Positions 39,901 through 63,990 of a DNA stretch of 64,000 nucleotides are shown piece by piece. The DNA lies in assembly GCF_011397635.1 (NCBI RefSeq), contig NC_064760.1:28884856-28948855 (forward strand), written 5' to 3'. The notes under the pieces were generated by a model. The model saw nothing but the letters and a program-made list of their open reading frames with translations, made no database searches and was not told the origin of the DNA. This stretch comes from Epinephelus fuscoguttatus. Taxonomy: Eukaryota > Chordata > Actinopteri > Perciformes > Serranidae. Position 1 is the first letter of the stretch, and each line of letters begins with the position of its first letter. Both the position numbers and the translations under genes were made by a program.

Positions 39901-42129
39901 GTTTTCAAGCAGACCAGGGTTCGTGTATTTCGTCCCACCAGTGTTGGAATGAGCGTTCACACCACTCCAAGTGAACTGAGCTATCTGTGGAAGTGGACCG
40001 CGGTTCGTTTAAAGCGGACCAAATAGCGCCAGTGTGAATGCGTCCTTAATGTAAAATGCTGCCTCAGAGGCTCTTCCACCCTGACTAGAATACAGCTCTC
40101 TGACATAACAATAAATACCTAAAGTGGTCATATTTAAAGATATTAAACATTGCTAAACATATTGTCAACCAGCAGCTTCAGTACAAAAGAATCTGTATCA
40201 GACTTCTATCTTAAAAGTATATGGGTGGAGCCCTGCTGCTGAGGCACTGACAAAACATCAGATTGTAAATGGTTTGTAAGGCAGAGGATGATCTCACCTG
40301 CTTCTTCAACACCTTCCACTTGAGTGGAAAATTATGAAGAACATGCACATGTAATGAAAGTGAGTAGTAGACTGACTGAATGTGGAAAAATTGAGATATA
40401 TTAATGGTAATAAAGTAATGAGCATTACATGAAAATCATTATTGATGAACCCAAGGGGAATTATCAGCCGATTATGATGTTCCCCTCAGCTCTAATTAGC
40501 TGTTTAGCTGCTGTGAGCTAATTGTTAGGACTAGCTGGTGAACATAGTGCAACATTTAGCAGCGAAAAACAGGTATTTTGCCCTCAGAAGTTGGTGGAGA
40601 CCAAAATCGAGCTAAAAGGAGAGTGACTTGTGTGACCAGAAGCACAAATGTAGGTAAATGCTAATTCTTTGACGTGTTTGCTGGATGTGTTAAAAGCAAT
40701 TGTTACCTAATACATTTGATTTGAAATCTTTGTAAGCTAATGACATGTCAGTGTTGTGTTTACAGCTTGTTGCAGTGTTTCTGTGTTGCTGAAAAATCTG
40801 TTAATACAGGTTAAATGTAAAACAAAACATTTCATAATAAGAAATTAAAATGGACACACAAAATATAAATGCAAGACTTTTGTTTTTGGTCCCATTTGTC
40901 ACAAGTTGTCGTTAAATATCCAAGACTTTTTTTATGCACTCAATAGAAACCTTTCTCTCAAATCACAAAATTTGTTTAAATCTGTGACAGTGAGCATTTT
41001 GCCAATGTAATCCATCCTCCTGACAGGTGTCATATCAACATGCTGGTTAAACAGCATGATTAAAACACAGGCCTGCCTTAGGATGATCAAAATAGAAGGC
41101 AACTCTAAAACGTGCAGTTTAACCACTCAGCACAATGCCACAGATGTCGCAAGTTCGGAGGCAACGTGCTGTTGACAAGCTGACTGCAGGAATTTGCCTC
41201 TGCCTGTGAACTAAATGTTCTATTCACAACACTGAGCCGTGTCCAATGTTGTTTCTGAGAATTTGGCTGTTTAATATTATGTATTTATATTTCTGCTCAA
41301 TGTGTGGGACTATGACTGTAGGTTTGCACTTTTTGCATTTGCTTTCATGATTTTAGGTTTCTTTTTTGTCTCGTAAGAAGTCTGAACTTTACAGAAAATG
41401 ATTGGCATTTTGGAAAATATGTTCCCTTTTTTCTTGGAGTTGGATGAGAATATTAATACTGATACTGATATGGTGAATATGAACAGTCTGCAGCCTGTCA
41501 GCTTAGCTTAGCATACTGGAAACGGGGAAACTATTAGCGTAGCTCTGTACAAAGATAACAAAGTACGCCTATGAGCTTTTTAAAAATATATATATTTTTA
41601 TTTCTTTTTCCTCCTGAATTCCTCGTCCTTTTCCCTGCCTCCTCTCCCCACCTGACCTTGTCAGCTGAGGAATTTTGGCTAAGCCCGTACCTCCTCATCA
41701 GGAAGTTTTCCTCCTGACTGATAATGCGGTCAGGATTAAATTGGCTGCCAGGCTGATGAGCTACACCCTTATTTGTCTTTCGAGTTGTTTAGGTTTATCA
41801 TGACTTAAGGCATGGGGGTAGGATATGACTGTGTTCATCATGTGATTATGAGTCATGGCTCAAGATTGTGAGTCAAGCTGCAGCACAGCTCTTTGCTGGA
41901 TTCCAGCACATTCTGGAGAGTCAGTGTGATGTATTGTTTTGATAGATTGTGATTAGAAGCAGCTGACATTGGATCATTAATATATAACCATAGAAGACTG
42001 ACAGTGACTTGTTCTCTGCAGATCTGTGCCATCGTCGGCGGGACGTTCACAGTCGCAGGAATCATCGACTCCTGTATATTCACCGCTTCAGAGGCCTGGA
42101 AGAAGATCCAGATAGGGAAGATGTCATGA
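17640..42129 (+). CDS. ergic1: ER-Golgi intermediate compartment protein 1 (ERGIC-32), complete, ten exons
   Basis: Exons 17640-17659, 28122-28183, 33011-33083, 33587-33681, 35503-35627, 37389-37493, 37596-37656, 37877-37977, 38689-38811 and 42022-42129 join to 873 nt, or 290 aa, the same length as human ERGIC1, with every splice phase matching. The protein is a member of the Erv41/Erv46 family. It cycles between ER and cis-Golgi and, in mammals, associates with ERGIC2 and ERGIC3. Visible features are a short cytosolic N-terminus (MPFDVRRFDIYRKVPKDLT), TM1 ~26-47 (ISILCCVFILFLFLSELTGF), a luminal domain with glycosylation sequon Asn74-Ile-Ser, the conserved STHSATAQPQNPDMTH segment, TM2 ~256-277 (ICAIVGGTFTVAGIIDSC), and a short lysine-containing cytosolic tail AWKKIQIGKMS. 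The conserved RIIPAIWFRYDLSPITVKYT block supports ERGIC1 over its paralogues. The introns hold many transposon remnants. Confidence 0.97.
18430..18490 (+). repeat. Fragment of 'gggctgcaac' family repeat
   Basis: Begins 'tagggctggaactaacaatt', close to the start of the element at 62577. The rest is decayed. Confidence 0.35.
18832..19502. mobile_element. PIF/Harbinger-type MITE, copy 1 (671 bp)
   Basis: Ends carry imperfect terminal inverted repeats (GGGCGCATTCACACCAGG against AGACGCATTCACACTGG when reversed) flanked by a TTA target duplication (18829-18831 and 19503-19505), the 3-bp TWA duplication of PIF/Harbinger. On the minus strand a short frame encodes WSSEEVQALIDIWSEDYISQ, like the start of a Myb/SANT DNA-binding domain found in Harbinger accessory proteins. 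It looks like a deletion derivative that kept part of that gene. A sister copy lies in intron 9. Confidence 0.75.
19960..20390. repeat. Decayed dispersed repeat ending 'gcagccctgg'
   Basis: Contains 'gattgattgataatcaaaat' and ends near 20385 with the reverse complement of the 'gggctgcaa' start. Probably an old, diverged copy of the same family in the opposite orientation. Confidence 0.3.
22735..23085 (+). mobile_element. LINE 3'-end fragment
   Basis: A plus-strand frame with breaks reads RPRGRPRTHWRDYISWERLG and then, in another frame, EERDVWGALLGLLPQQPGLE. This matches the C-terminal tail of the reverse-transcriptase ORF of a teleost non-LTR retrotransposon. The copy ends in 'gcggatcaaaatggttgga' and a short (GGAT)n, the usual 3' end. 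It is 5'-truncated and frameshifted, so dead. Confidence 0.7.
23712..24449. mobile_element. Inverted-repeat DNA element (738 bp)
   Basis: The ends are 'acattggacctcatgcag' on the left and 'ctgcatgaggcccaatgt' on the right, inverted with one mismatch in 18 bp. No transposase frame. The target duplication is not clear. The GGCCTCATGCA end resembles Harbinger-like MITEs, but this is tentative. Confidence 0.6.
24970..25078 (-). mobile_element. Antisense LINE tail fragment
   Basis: 'ccgcttatccgggtccggg' and 'cgcgggggcagcagcc' are the reverse complement of the same 3' tail type as at 23020-23060. A small, isolated fragment. Confidence 0.5.
25245..25330. repeat. Degenerate 'gctaacagtg' tandem repeat
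   Basis: About seven imperfect copies of a roughly 10-14 bp unit (gctaacggt, gctaacagcg, gctaataaca, gctaacagtg). Confidence 0.5.
26296..26518. repeat. Fold-back repeat
   Basis: The left arm 26296-26352 ('acttgtgatgtcatcaagta' then 'aagtctggagctgctcc') is inverted at 26458-26518 ('gtagctccagactttgtac' then 'ttgatgatatcacaa'). Probably part of a larger dispersed element reaching about 26640. Confidence 0.6.
27884..27937 (+). repeat. (GT)27 microsatellite
   Basis: Perfect 54-bp GT repeat in ergic1 intron 1, 184 nt before exon 2. Confidence 0.98.
28122..28183 (+). CDS. ergic1: ergic1 exon 2 (residues 7-27)
   Basis: 62 nt encoding RFDIYRKVPKDLTQPTYTGAF. Acceptor CTCCTCAG|ATTC, donor TTTCA|GTGAGTC. 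A long (GT)n lies 184 nt upstream and a (CA)7 lies 13 nt downstream of the donor. Confidence 0.95.
28197..28210 (+). repeat. ergic1: (CA)7 just inside ergic1 intron 2
   Basis: Starts 13 nt after the exon 2 donor. In RNA it is complementary to the (GT)27 upstream of the same exon. Confidence 0.95.
28610..28860 (+). repeat. Two tandem copies of a dispersed repeat
   Basis: 'ttagaggtgctggtggttgg' near 28612 and 'ttagaggtgttggtatgctg' near 28752 start related blocks, each followed by 'tttggac', 'gtgcta/gctttgcc' and 'gttagctctagcttcat / ggctttagcttcatat'. An inverted relative lies at 41500-41580. Confidence 0.55.
29156..29444. mobile_element. hAT-type MITE (289 bp)
   Basis: Perfect 15-bp terminal inverted repeats CAGTGGTTCCCAACT / AGTTGGGAACCACTG, flanked by 8-bp target duplications TATTAAAG and TATTTAAG with one mismatch. 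Both the 8-bp duplication and the CAGTGGTTCCCAAC end are typical of hAT (Charlie-like) elements. Non-coding, with an internal poly(A). Confidence 0.85.
31752..32573. mobile_element. Long fold-back element (822 bp)
   Basis: The outer ends TTAAAGGGACAGTTCACCC and GGGTGAACTGTCCCTTTAA are perfect inverted repeats. The similarity continues inward along nearly the whole element (for example 'gagcagtttcatgtaggaac' near 32025 and its inverse near 32285). The arms are about 340 bp each around a loop of about 145 bp. No open frame of interest. Confidence 0.85.
33011..33083 (+). CDS. ergic1: ergic1 exon 3 (residues 28-51)
   Basis: 73 nt encoding the first transmembrane helix and SELTGFIATE. Acceptor GCCCACAG|TT, donor GAAAT|GTAGGTA. 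Confidence 0.95.
33587..33681 (+). CDS. ergic1: ergic1 exon 4 (residues 52-83)
   Basis: 95 nt encoding IVNELYVDDPDKDSGGKIE and the sequon in VSLNISLPHLHC. Donor GATT|GTGAGTA. An internal AGAA|GTGAGT lookalike occurs at 33638-33647. Confidence 0.96.
33682..35502 (+). other. ergic1: ergic1 intron 4
   Basis: 1.8 kb, with only short open frames and no recognised repeat apart from a short CA tract near 34116. Intron 3 (33084-33586) is similarly featureless. Confidence 0.7.
35503..35627 (+). CDS. ergic1: ergic1 exon 5 (residues 84-125)
   Basis: 125 nt encoding LVGLDIQDEMGRHEVGHIDN through to FEGEFTINK. Acceptor CTCTTCAG|TG, donor AACAAG|GTAAGA, phase 0. Confidence 0.97.
35678..36853. mobile_element. 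Probable non-autonomous DNA element in ergic1 intron 5
   Basis: The left end 'tagccgcgtttcct' and right end 'aatggaaacacgacta' are roughly inverted over about 14 bp. The interior has an inner inverted pair ('ttctagtcccaccctgctg' near 36331 against 'cagtagggcaggactaggcg' near 36452). The extent is uncertain and no target duplication was verified. Confidence 0.4.
36326..36475. repeat. Inner hairpin of the intron 5 element
   Basis: Arms of about 36 bp with a few mismatches, ending 'agagattgg' on the left and 'ccaatccca' on the right, around a loop of about 78 bp. Confidence 0.6.
37362..37382 (+). repeat. ergic1: (TG)n at the ergic1 exon 6 acceptor
   Basis: A 21-bp TG tract with one C, ending six bases before the exon. 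It stands where the polypyrimidine tract should be. Confidence 0.95.
37389..37493 (+). CDS. ergic1: ergic1 exon 6 (residues 126-160)
   Basis: 105 nt encoding VPGNFHVSTHSATAQPQN through to AFGEKLQ. The acceptor is preceded by a TG repeat instead of an ordinary pyrimidine tract. Donor CTCCAG|GTGAGG. Symmetric phase 0 exon. Confidence 0.97.
37596..37656 (+). CDS. ergic1: ergic1 exon 7 (residues 161-180)
   Basis: 61 nt encoding VQKVQGAFNALGGADRLSSN. Acceptor CACGCAG|GT, donor TAATC|GTACGTA. Confidence 0.95.
37877..37977 (+). CDS. ergic1: ergic1 exon 8 (residues 181-214)
   Basis: 101 nt encoding PLASHDYILKIVPTVYED through to YQYTVANK. Acceptor CTTGCAG|CT, donor AACAAG|GTACTG. Confidence 0.96.
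38689..38811 (+). CDS. ergic1: ergic1 exon 9 (residues 215-255)
   Basis: 123 nt encoding EYVAYSHTGRIIPAIWFRYD through to PFYRFITT. Acceptor CACACAG|GA, donor ACAACA|GTGAGTG, phase 0. Confidence 0.97.
39343..39405. mobile_element. hAT-type end fragment
   Basis: 'gcaggagtatcaaacatacg' followed by 'gggggccacaaccggcccg' resembles the 'caggggtatcaaac...ggcccgg' end common among hAT elements. The other end was not found. Confidence 0.4.
39474..40045. mobile_element. PIF/Harbinger-type MITE, copy 2 (572 bp)
   Basis: Same family and orientation as the copy at 18832-19502. The ends GGGCACATTCATACCAGG and (reversed) GGACGCATTCACACTGG are flanked by TTA duplications (39471-39473 and 40046-40048). Compared with copy 1 it lacks the stretch with the Myb/SANT-like segment but keeps the outer blocks nearly identical. 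Confidence 0.75.
41495..41580 (-). repeat. Antisense copy of the intron 2 repeat
   Basis: 'gtcagcttagcttagcatac' then 'ggaaacggggaaactattag' and 'gctctgtacaaagataac' is the inverse of the blocks at 28750-28860. A further antisense piece lies at 28448-28480. Confidence 0.5.
42022..42129 (+). CDS. ergic1: ergic1 exon 10 coding part (residues 256-290)
   Basis: Encodes the second transmembrane helix and the cytosolic tail EAWKKIQIGKMS, then TGA. Acceptor TCTGCAG|AT. Confidence 0.97.
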   Translation: MCAIVGGTFTVAGIIDSCIFTASEAWKKIQIGKMS

Positions 42130-43460
42130 GGACTGCTCCCCGCTCCTCCCTACATCTTATTTATAAGTGCAAAGTTGCTAGCCTGTTAGCTAAATCCAAT
42201 CCTGCTCGAACCCACTTCCTTTTGGAGATTGTATCAGCGCGACCAATGAAGTGGCTCCGGCACTCGATCTAACTACCAGGCTACACGGCTGCGTCTCAGT
42301 TACTTAAGTTCCTCTCAGGCCCCATCTGCTCTGGTGACGTGTGGACGCGGACTATCACATGTCGGCTTTCTCCGTCTTCAGTGTCAGGGGAGGAGAGGAA
42401 AGGAGAGGAGAGGGAAGCTCTTTTGTTACTGCAGAGATGAAGTACTGTGTGTCAGGGTTCAACCAGTATGGGTACTTGGTATGGTACGTCTGATTGTGAT
42501 AGAATGAAGTAAAAAAAACAAACAAAACAAAGCTGATATTTGTGATGAAAGTCAAATATTTTAAATTTTAACACTTTGTGACACTACTCTCCACAAATAT
42601 TCAATCATAGGGAAGTTTTCAAGTTACGAGACATGATTAAGTGTTTAAATGAGTTAAAAAAAAGGATCATTTTAACCAGTCCAACCAGTATATCGGTCTA
42701 ACCGTACTGTTTACTCAGTTCCGCAAAATGAAAATGATCATTTGAATGAAGTGTTTATAAGCCTGTGCTGTTTAAAAGGCTGGACTGATATTTGTTGACG
42801 TAATTCACTCTGTCCGTAAAACTACAATTTGCATCATGTGAAGTTAATTTTACATCCTGTCTCATTTTATCTTCTGTATTCAAACTGTGTGCCTTTAGTT
42901 TGACTCGTCCACCATAACAGGGTTATCATCAGATGTTCCAGTGGCTGCCACTAAAACCAGTTCATTGCAAATTATGACTCAGTGCAGATTCACCTTTTAG
43001 AGTTTTCTTTTTCCAACACATTCATCATTGTTTCCCTTGAAATCAGTTTATACCAAATACTTCATCAATGCTGTTAAAGATTCTACTTTTGACTTTGTCC
43101 ATCCCATTTGATTTGTTGAGAAAAACTATAATGAATGTCTTGTTTTTTTCTAAGAGATCAGTTGATTACGGTAGTTTTTTTTTTTTTTACATAGTATGTG
43201 AACATGTTTACTTTTTTAATTTCTATGAAGTTTTAAAATTGTAAAGATTTGCTTTTATAAGGAGAGAACTTGTAGACCAACATGTTTTTCCCTCTTTGGT
43301 CATTTCTTTTCTTTCTTTTATACTGTTATCTGACAGACCTCTCTGATCCAGGACGGTGATAATCACAAGCCTTCAGAAACTGGTCTTTCTACTGTTGAGG
43401 TCATTCACTTCCTGTTCCGTCTCAAATTACTCTGTAATGCTGTGTGTTCCTTGAGTAAAG
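42130..43460 (+). other. ergic1: ergic1 3' UTR, end uncertain
   Basis: Sequence after the stop, with long U-rich stretches near 43146-43190. No canonical AATAAA was found in the first 2 kb. The variant AGTAAA near 43454 is the best candidate before the repeat cluster starting at about 43500. The right boundary is a guess. Confidence 0.35.
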
Positions 43461-43499
43461 GTACCATAGAAATCATGTCTTCTGGTTTCTGTACACTCT

Positions 43500-44040
43500 T
43501 GACAAAAACGGTGCTTAACAGTGTTCAGAAACGGTTCTTTCGCTTATAGACATGGGGGAACATGTCTTTTAAAGGTGCTGTACAGTGCCTTTGTCTAATA
43601 GGGCTATATAGAACCATTAAAGGTGCCATATAGCTCTGTTGTTTTTAAATTTCTGACCCCAGGGGCCCTTGAATGATGTCAGAAAATGCCATGGACGAGT
43701 CAATATGTGTCTAAATTACACTGTTACTTAAAATATAAATGATTTTAAATTATTTCTTTTTAAATGTTGGCTTAAATATATAGAATCCTGTACGAAATGC
43801 TCACTGACTTCCGTGCACATGGGAACAAAAAGGCTGAGAGCCACTGATTTAATGTGTTATCCTCTGGAAATACACCTTTCTTAGGCTGTTGTAATGTAGT
43901 GTTTTTATTCTGTCCCCAGTAAATATAATTAAACTAAACTGAAGAGCCACTAGAGAACCTCTAAAGAAACACAAATGGTTCTCTACTGGTTCTCCAGTTT
44001 AGTTTTCTGGGGACAGAACCAGTAGAGAACCTCCTAAGAA
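43500..44040. repeat. 'Tagagaacc' repeat cluster with hairpin
   Basis: At 43911-44017 'ttctgtccccag...' and '...ctggggacagaa' form a hairpin with arms of about 45 bp also carrying 'actagagaacc' and 'ggttctctactgg'. The neighbouring 43500-43640 carries related 'ggttct', 'agaaccattaaagg' blocks. Typical of small teleost MITEs. Confidence 0.55.
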
Positions 44041-44080
44041 CCATACAGGGGCTTAGAAAGTTCTTTGCATGGCAATGGTG

Positions 44081-44523
44081 TAGTGCTGTGACGTTCGCAA
44101 ACGAGCCGAGTCTCTGAACCGGCTCTTTACAGTGAATGAGCCACTTCCTAATTCACGTCGTGTTGATGACCCCCCTCGGTTAGAAACGAACGGTAGGAAG
44201 CTAACCCACTATCCGCTAGCACTTGCTTCTGTTGACAGGCTTGTTGTTTATAAAGGGCGTTGCTAAGGCTACGCCAAACTTTATATCTGCGTGGTCTATT
44301 CTTGGTCCACGATACAATATCCAGATCACGTGATGCAATAAATGAGCAATGCGATTCGTTGTTGAACCCACTAACACCCCCCGCACACACACACACACAC
44401 ACAGAGCAAAAAAAAAAAAAGAAAAGAAAACGAACAAACGAACCGCATCTTTGAACCGGCTATTCAAAGTGAACGAGAGCCAAAGAACCGGCTCTCACAA
44501 GTGAACGAGAAGTCCCATCACTA
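44081..44523. mobile_element. hAT-type MITE (443 bp)
   Basis: Ends TAGTGCTGTGAC and (reversed) TAGTGATGGGAC are terminal inverted repeats with two mismatches. They are flanked by 8-bp target duplications CAATGGTG (44073-44080) and CAGTGGTG (44524-44531). The interior repeats 'gaaccggctc' blocks and holds a (CA)n at 44387-44402. Non-coding. It lies between the ergic1 and flt4 3' ends. Confidence 0.75.
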
Positions 44524-44531
44524 CAGTGGTG

Positions 44532-45488
44532 CTATAAAGCACCTCAGCTCATGCCAAAGAGCCATTGAGGAATGACAATTTTCTGCGTGTAAGCCAGCTG
44601 CCCTTCATTCTATATGTTATTTTTACTTTTATTTTGGTTTCCATTCCTCATTTTTAAACCATTGTGACAGTTAATTTTAGGCTTACAGATCCTAAAAGGA
44701 TTGCCCAATAAATTGAGGTTAAACAAGGATAGATTTTGGATTTCTGGCCAAAAATGTGCAAGAGATCAGTTGATTTCATAATAAAACCTAAAGTAGTCAA
44801 GTCATGGAGTCTAGGTTGTGTGGGGAAGTAGGACAGAAGTGAGCTGCCGGGTCACAAAACAAATATTTCACGTCAGATGTTTCTCCTTGAACCCCTTTTC
44901 ACCTGAAACTGACAATGTACCCGAATTCATCTTATCAACAGTTATTCATAGAAACTGGAAACAGAACCTTTGTTCCTCTGGTTTTAAAACATTAACTGTG
45001 CTCTGCTGGCTGTAATTGTGTCTGTGTGTGTGTATGAAGTGGACTTTGCACCCAGACACTGCTCATTTCCCTCAGCTGGCAGCCAGAGTCAACACCCTGC
45101 AGGTTGTCATTTGTGATGTGAGCATATAAGAGGGTGTTAAGCTGTCACAGCTGTCATCATGCTTACGTCCAGCTCTGATAAGAGGTGCTTAGCATGACTC
45201 ACTCCTTTTATTCACCCTACATCCCTCTGTTTACCTCCGTCACTTATTCCTTGTTCATGGTGTCGCGTATCCAAGCGCCGCCACCTCCACTAAGTGGCAC
45301 AGATCCACAAATATCCCCTCATTTTGTTGATTGGTCTGTTATGTGGATCATCACAGAGCTTGTGGCTCTGGCTCGCTTGTGGACCTGTAATTAGCATTAG
45401 AGCATGACAAATGCAAATGTGCCCCTAAAAGATGGTACTTCAGCAGAATAATGACAGCTTTAACTTTGGATTAATCCAAGAGAGGAGA
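44532..45488. other. Intergenic gap between ergic1 and flt4 3' ends
   Basis: About 1 kb between the hAT-type element and the inferred flt4 poly(A) site. No exon or repeat was recognised. Confidence 0.5.
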
Positions 45489-45489
45489 G

Positions 45490-45876
45490 CAAGAAGAAGA
45501 TAAAAATCTTTATTTCTTCCCATATGAGGCATATTTTGTACAAATGAAGGAAGAATACTCTGTATATAAAAGATAAAAAATATAAATGTGTGAATAGAAA
45601 ATACTTAGGGTTTGTTTTTGTCATAATGCTGCCACCCAGTGGCTGGTTAGAGGAACTTCAGGCACATATAGCTCAGTCTGTTGAGGCAGCAGTCGCAGAG
45701 AGAAGAGGAGATGAGTAGAGGCAAGCTCTGGTCATTAGGATCTATAAATTTATCTTCATTAATAAATGACCAATATACGTTATATGTCACTACTGAGATG
45801 TTATTAAAGCCTCCATTGACCTGAGCCAAGCTGCTCCTTTAACTCTCTGTTCTCTCGAGCTGCATCTTTGGTAAGA
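45490..45876 (-). other. flt4: flt4 3' UTR (inferred)
   Basis: Runs from the TAA stop to about 20 nt beyond the AATAAA at 45514-45509. Short for this gene family, so longer forms using later signals are possible. Confidence 0.5.
45509..45514 (-). promoter_or_regulatory. flt4: flt4 polyadenylation signal AATAAA
   Basis: Plus-strand 'tttatt', giving AATAAA on the minus strand about 365 nt past the flt4 stop. Confidence 0.55.
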
Positions 45877-61764
<15,888 letters not shown>

Positions 61765-61774
61765 CTGAATAATG

Positions 61775-61793
61775 ACACACACACACACACACA
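61775..61793. repeat. flt4: (CA)n, read as (TG)n upstream of flt4 exon 15
   Basis: Perfect 19-bp tract ending 10 nt before exon 15 on the flt4 strand. Confidence 0.97.
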
Positions 61794-62576
61794 AAACGCC
61801 ACACTTCAATACTCCTGCACCTCTCACATCGTAAATCCAGCAACTTTTTCAACAACATTTCCTGAATTCCCGTCACACCTCTGGACTTCAATCCATAGCA
61901 TTCATTTATAATCCCGTCCCCCTGCGAGGTGTCCCAGCAGCCCCTCTGAGTGAACCCCGATCATCAGCTGTCACTCAGATCCGTATTGACCGCCCCGCCT
62001 CCTCCCTCCCACCCCCACATATCCTTCAGATGTTAAGAAAAGATGCACGCTGAGAAAGCTAATGAGCCATGTCTATCGGCCTGCAGGCTTTTATGTGCAC
62101 GTGTGGGTGTGCATATGAGCAGCAAACACATCCGTACAAGTATTTTTGTCGTTGGTTCTGTTTGACACATTTGCTCAACAGTATGAGTGTGTGGGTGGGC
62201 TGGTGGGTGGTTGTGTATCTGTGTGTGTGTGCCCATGTCGGCTTTTAATAGCTGGATTGCCATTCGTCAAAGTGCAACAAAAAAACAGCAACATCTGCCA
62301 AATGTTGTCGCTCGCTGAGTAAATATTAACAAAGCTTATTGTTTCTGCTTTTTTTAATACTTTTTTAAAAAGTTTTCCATTACAGATAGATTACATACAC
62401 CCAAACAAATAAAAATGAAAATATTAAAACATCTAGATTGCCCTGCCCCCATAAAACCTATTTATTCCTGTGACATTTTCAGCGATTCATTCTCTCATTC
62501 TGTTGAATGTGTAAACATATATTTCTCTTGACGTCACTCCTGTTGAGCTCTCATCCTATGAGTATGTACTTCTTTT

Positions 62577-62860
62577 AGGGCTGCAACTAACACTTGTTTT
62601 CACTGTCGATCAATCCGTCAGTTATTTTCTCCATTAGCTGATTAGTTGTGTGGTCTCTAAAGTGTCAGGAAAAAGCTGAAAAATGTGAGTGTTTCCCAAA
62701 GCCCAAGATGATGTCCTCAAAAGAGTCAGTTTACTGTCATAAAGAAGTAACAAACCAAAAAATATTAACATTTAAGAAGCCAGAATCAGAGAACTTTGAC
62801 TCTTTTTCTTTAAGAAATTGCTCAAACGGATTAATCGATTATCAAATTAGTTTGTGATGA
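62577..62860 (+). repeat. 'gggctgcaacta' dispersed element
   Basis: Starts 'tagggctgcaactaacactt', contains 'gtttactgtcataaagaagt' and 'aacatttaagaagccagaat', and ends 'attaatcgattatcaa'. This is a recognisable, frequent teleost non-coding element. Older copies appear at 9235, 18430 and 19960. Confidence 0.65.
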
Positions 62861-62924
62861 ATTTAAAAATTGACAAGACATCTATCTTGTGTTGTTAGTT
62901 CTGCCTATTGACTAGTATATACGT

Positions 62925-63990
62925 ATAAAGATGGACGACATGACAGCTCCGAGGATGTATAAAGAGACCTGGATACAGCATTGGAGGCGGGGCCCTGTTC
63001 ATTTCTATGAAAGGTGCTAAGTGGCGCATGAAGCCAAAAACATTCAATTGCCACATTTAAAATTACCCGGATGATTAGCGTTGCTTATGCATTATTAGGC
63101 CCAGAGCCCTTGAATAGTGGGCCCATAGCGACAGATCATTAATGCATCATACTCACCGGGGGTAAGAACTTGCAGCTCTACAAAAGGCAACTAAGGGCTG
63201 AAACGCTAACATAATAGCTGTAGCTCACTAAAAGCATTAGATGTCAGCCTGTCTAAGGATTATTTTAGTGCCTTATAACTACCAGAGAGGAAAAGTTACA
63301 TCTTAATCTTGATGATCTATCTCAGTGTCCCCTCTCCTTACCTATCTTGTACATGATACAATTTCTACTGTTTTTCTGTCCACAATTAGGCATATTAGCA
63401 TACTGAGTGTTAGGATCCCAAAGTTTTCCTCTATATTCCTGCTGGTGCCTCACATCTTATTGCTTTAAAGCTCAGTCTTTCAGTTTGGCAGCTTGTAAAA
63501 CCTTAGTTATAGATTCTTTAGCATGTTGGCAGTGCATCCTCCTAATACAAAGCAGCTTTTAGGTGTTTTTGTGTAGTTTGCTTGTACAAAGCCAATGGAT
63601 GATGATGATGATGAATTGTTTTCCCCTTTGTTTGGGACCGGACATTAATGCGCTCTGTCTCTCAGGAGCACTTGAGACTTCCGTTGGCCAAGCCATCTGC
63701 TTCCATTTCAGTGCTCCGCTAACTTGAATATGATTTAATTGCGCGGCTCTTTTGTGTAGCTCTTTATCGGACCAATGGATATTGAAAAGCTGTTTCGAGG
63801 GGTTTGTGATGCTCAGAAAAAATGTATCCACTGATTTACAGACATCTCTTTCCCAATGTGAGTCAATGGGAAAAGTCTTTTTGGGGCCAGTGGCATCACG
63901 TGATGGACTCAGGAGTTGCAGTTCTACACATCTCAAATGCCCTCTGGTGGCAGCAGTAAAGGTCATAACACCGCCCCCTCTTTGTTAGCG
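62925..63990. repeat. Probable large dispersed repeat at window edge
   Basis: The left block 'ggatgtataaagagacctgg' with 'ggaggcggggccctgttcat' and the right block 'ggaaaagtctttttggggcc' with 'agtggcatcacgtgatggac' look like the two ends of a percomorph repeat. The middle (63060-63800) may be an insertion or unique DNA. A minus-strand frame of 135 codons at 63559-63966 falls inside it and is not trusted as a gene. Confidence 0.4.

Larger units (their letters stand above)
38812..42021 (+). other. ergic1: ergic1 intron 9
   Basis: 3.2 kb intron containing the second PIF/Harbinger-type MITE, a short hAT-end fragment and an antisense copy of the 'gaggtgctggt' repeat. Elsewhere there is AT-rich sequence without recognisable features. 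Confidence 0.85.

Noticed and set aside
63559-63966. 135-codon minus-strand frame at the right edge
   Set aside because: Lies in repeat-like sequence and ends in Ile repeats from a (GAT)n tract. It is not an flt4 Ig exon.
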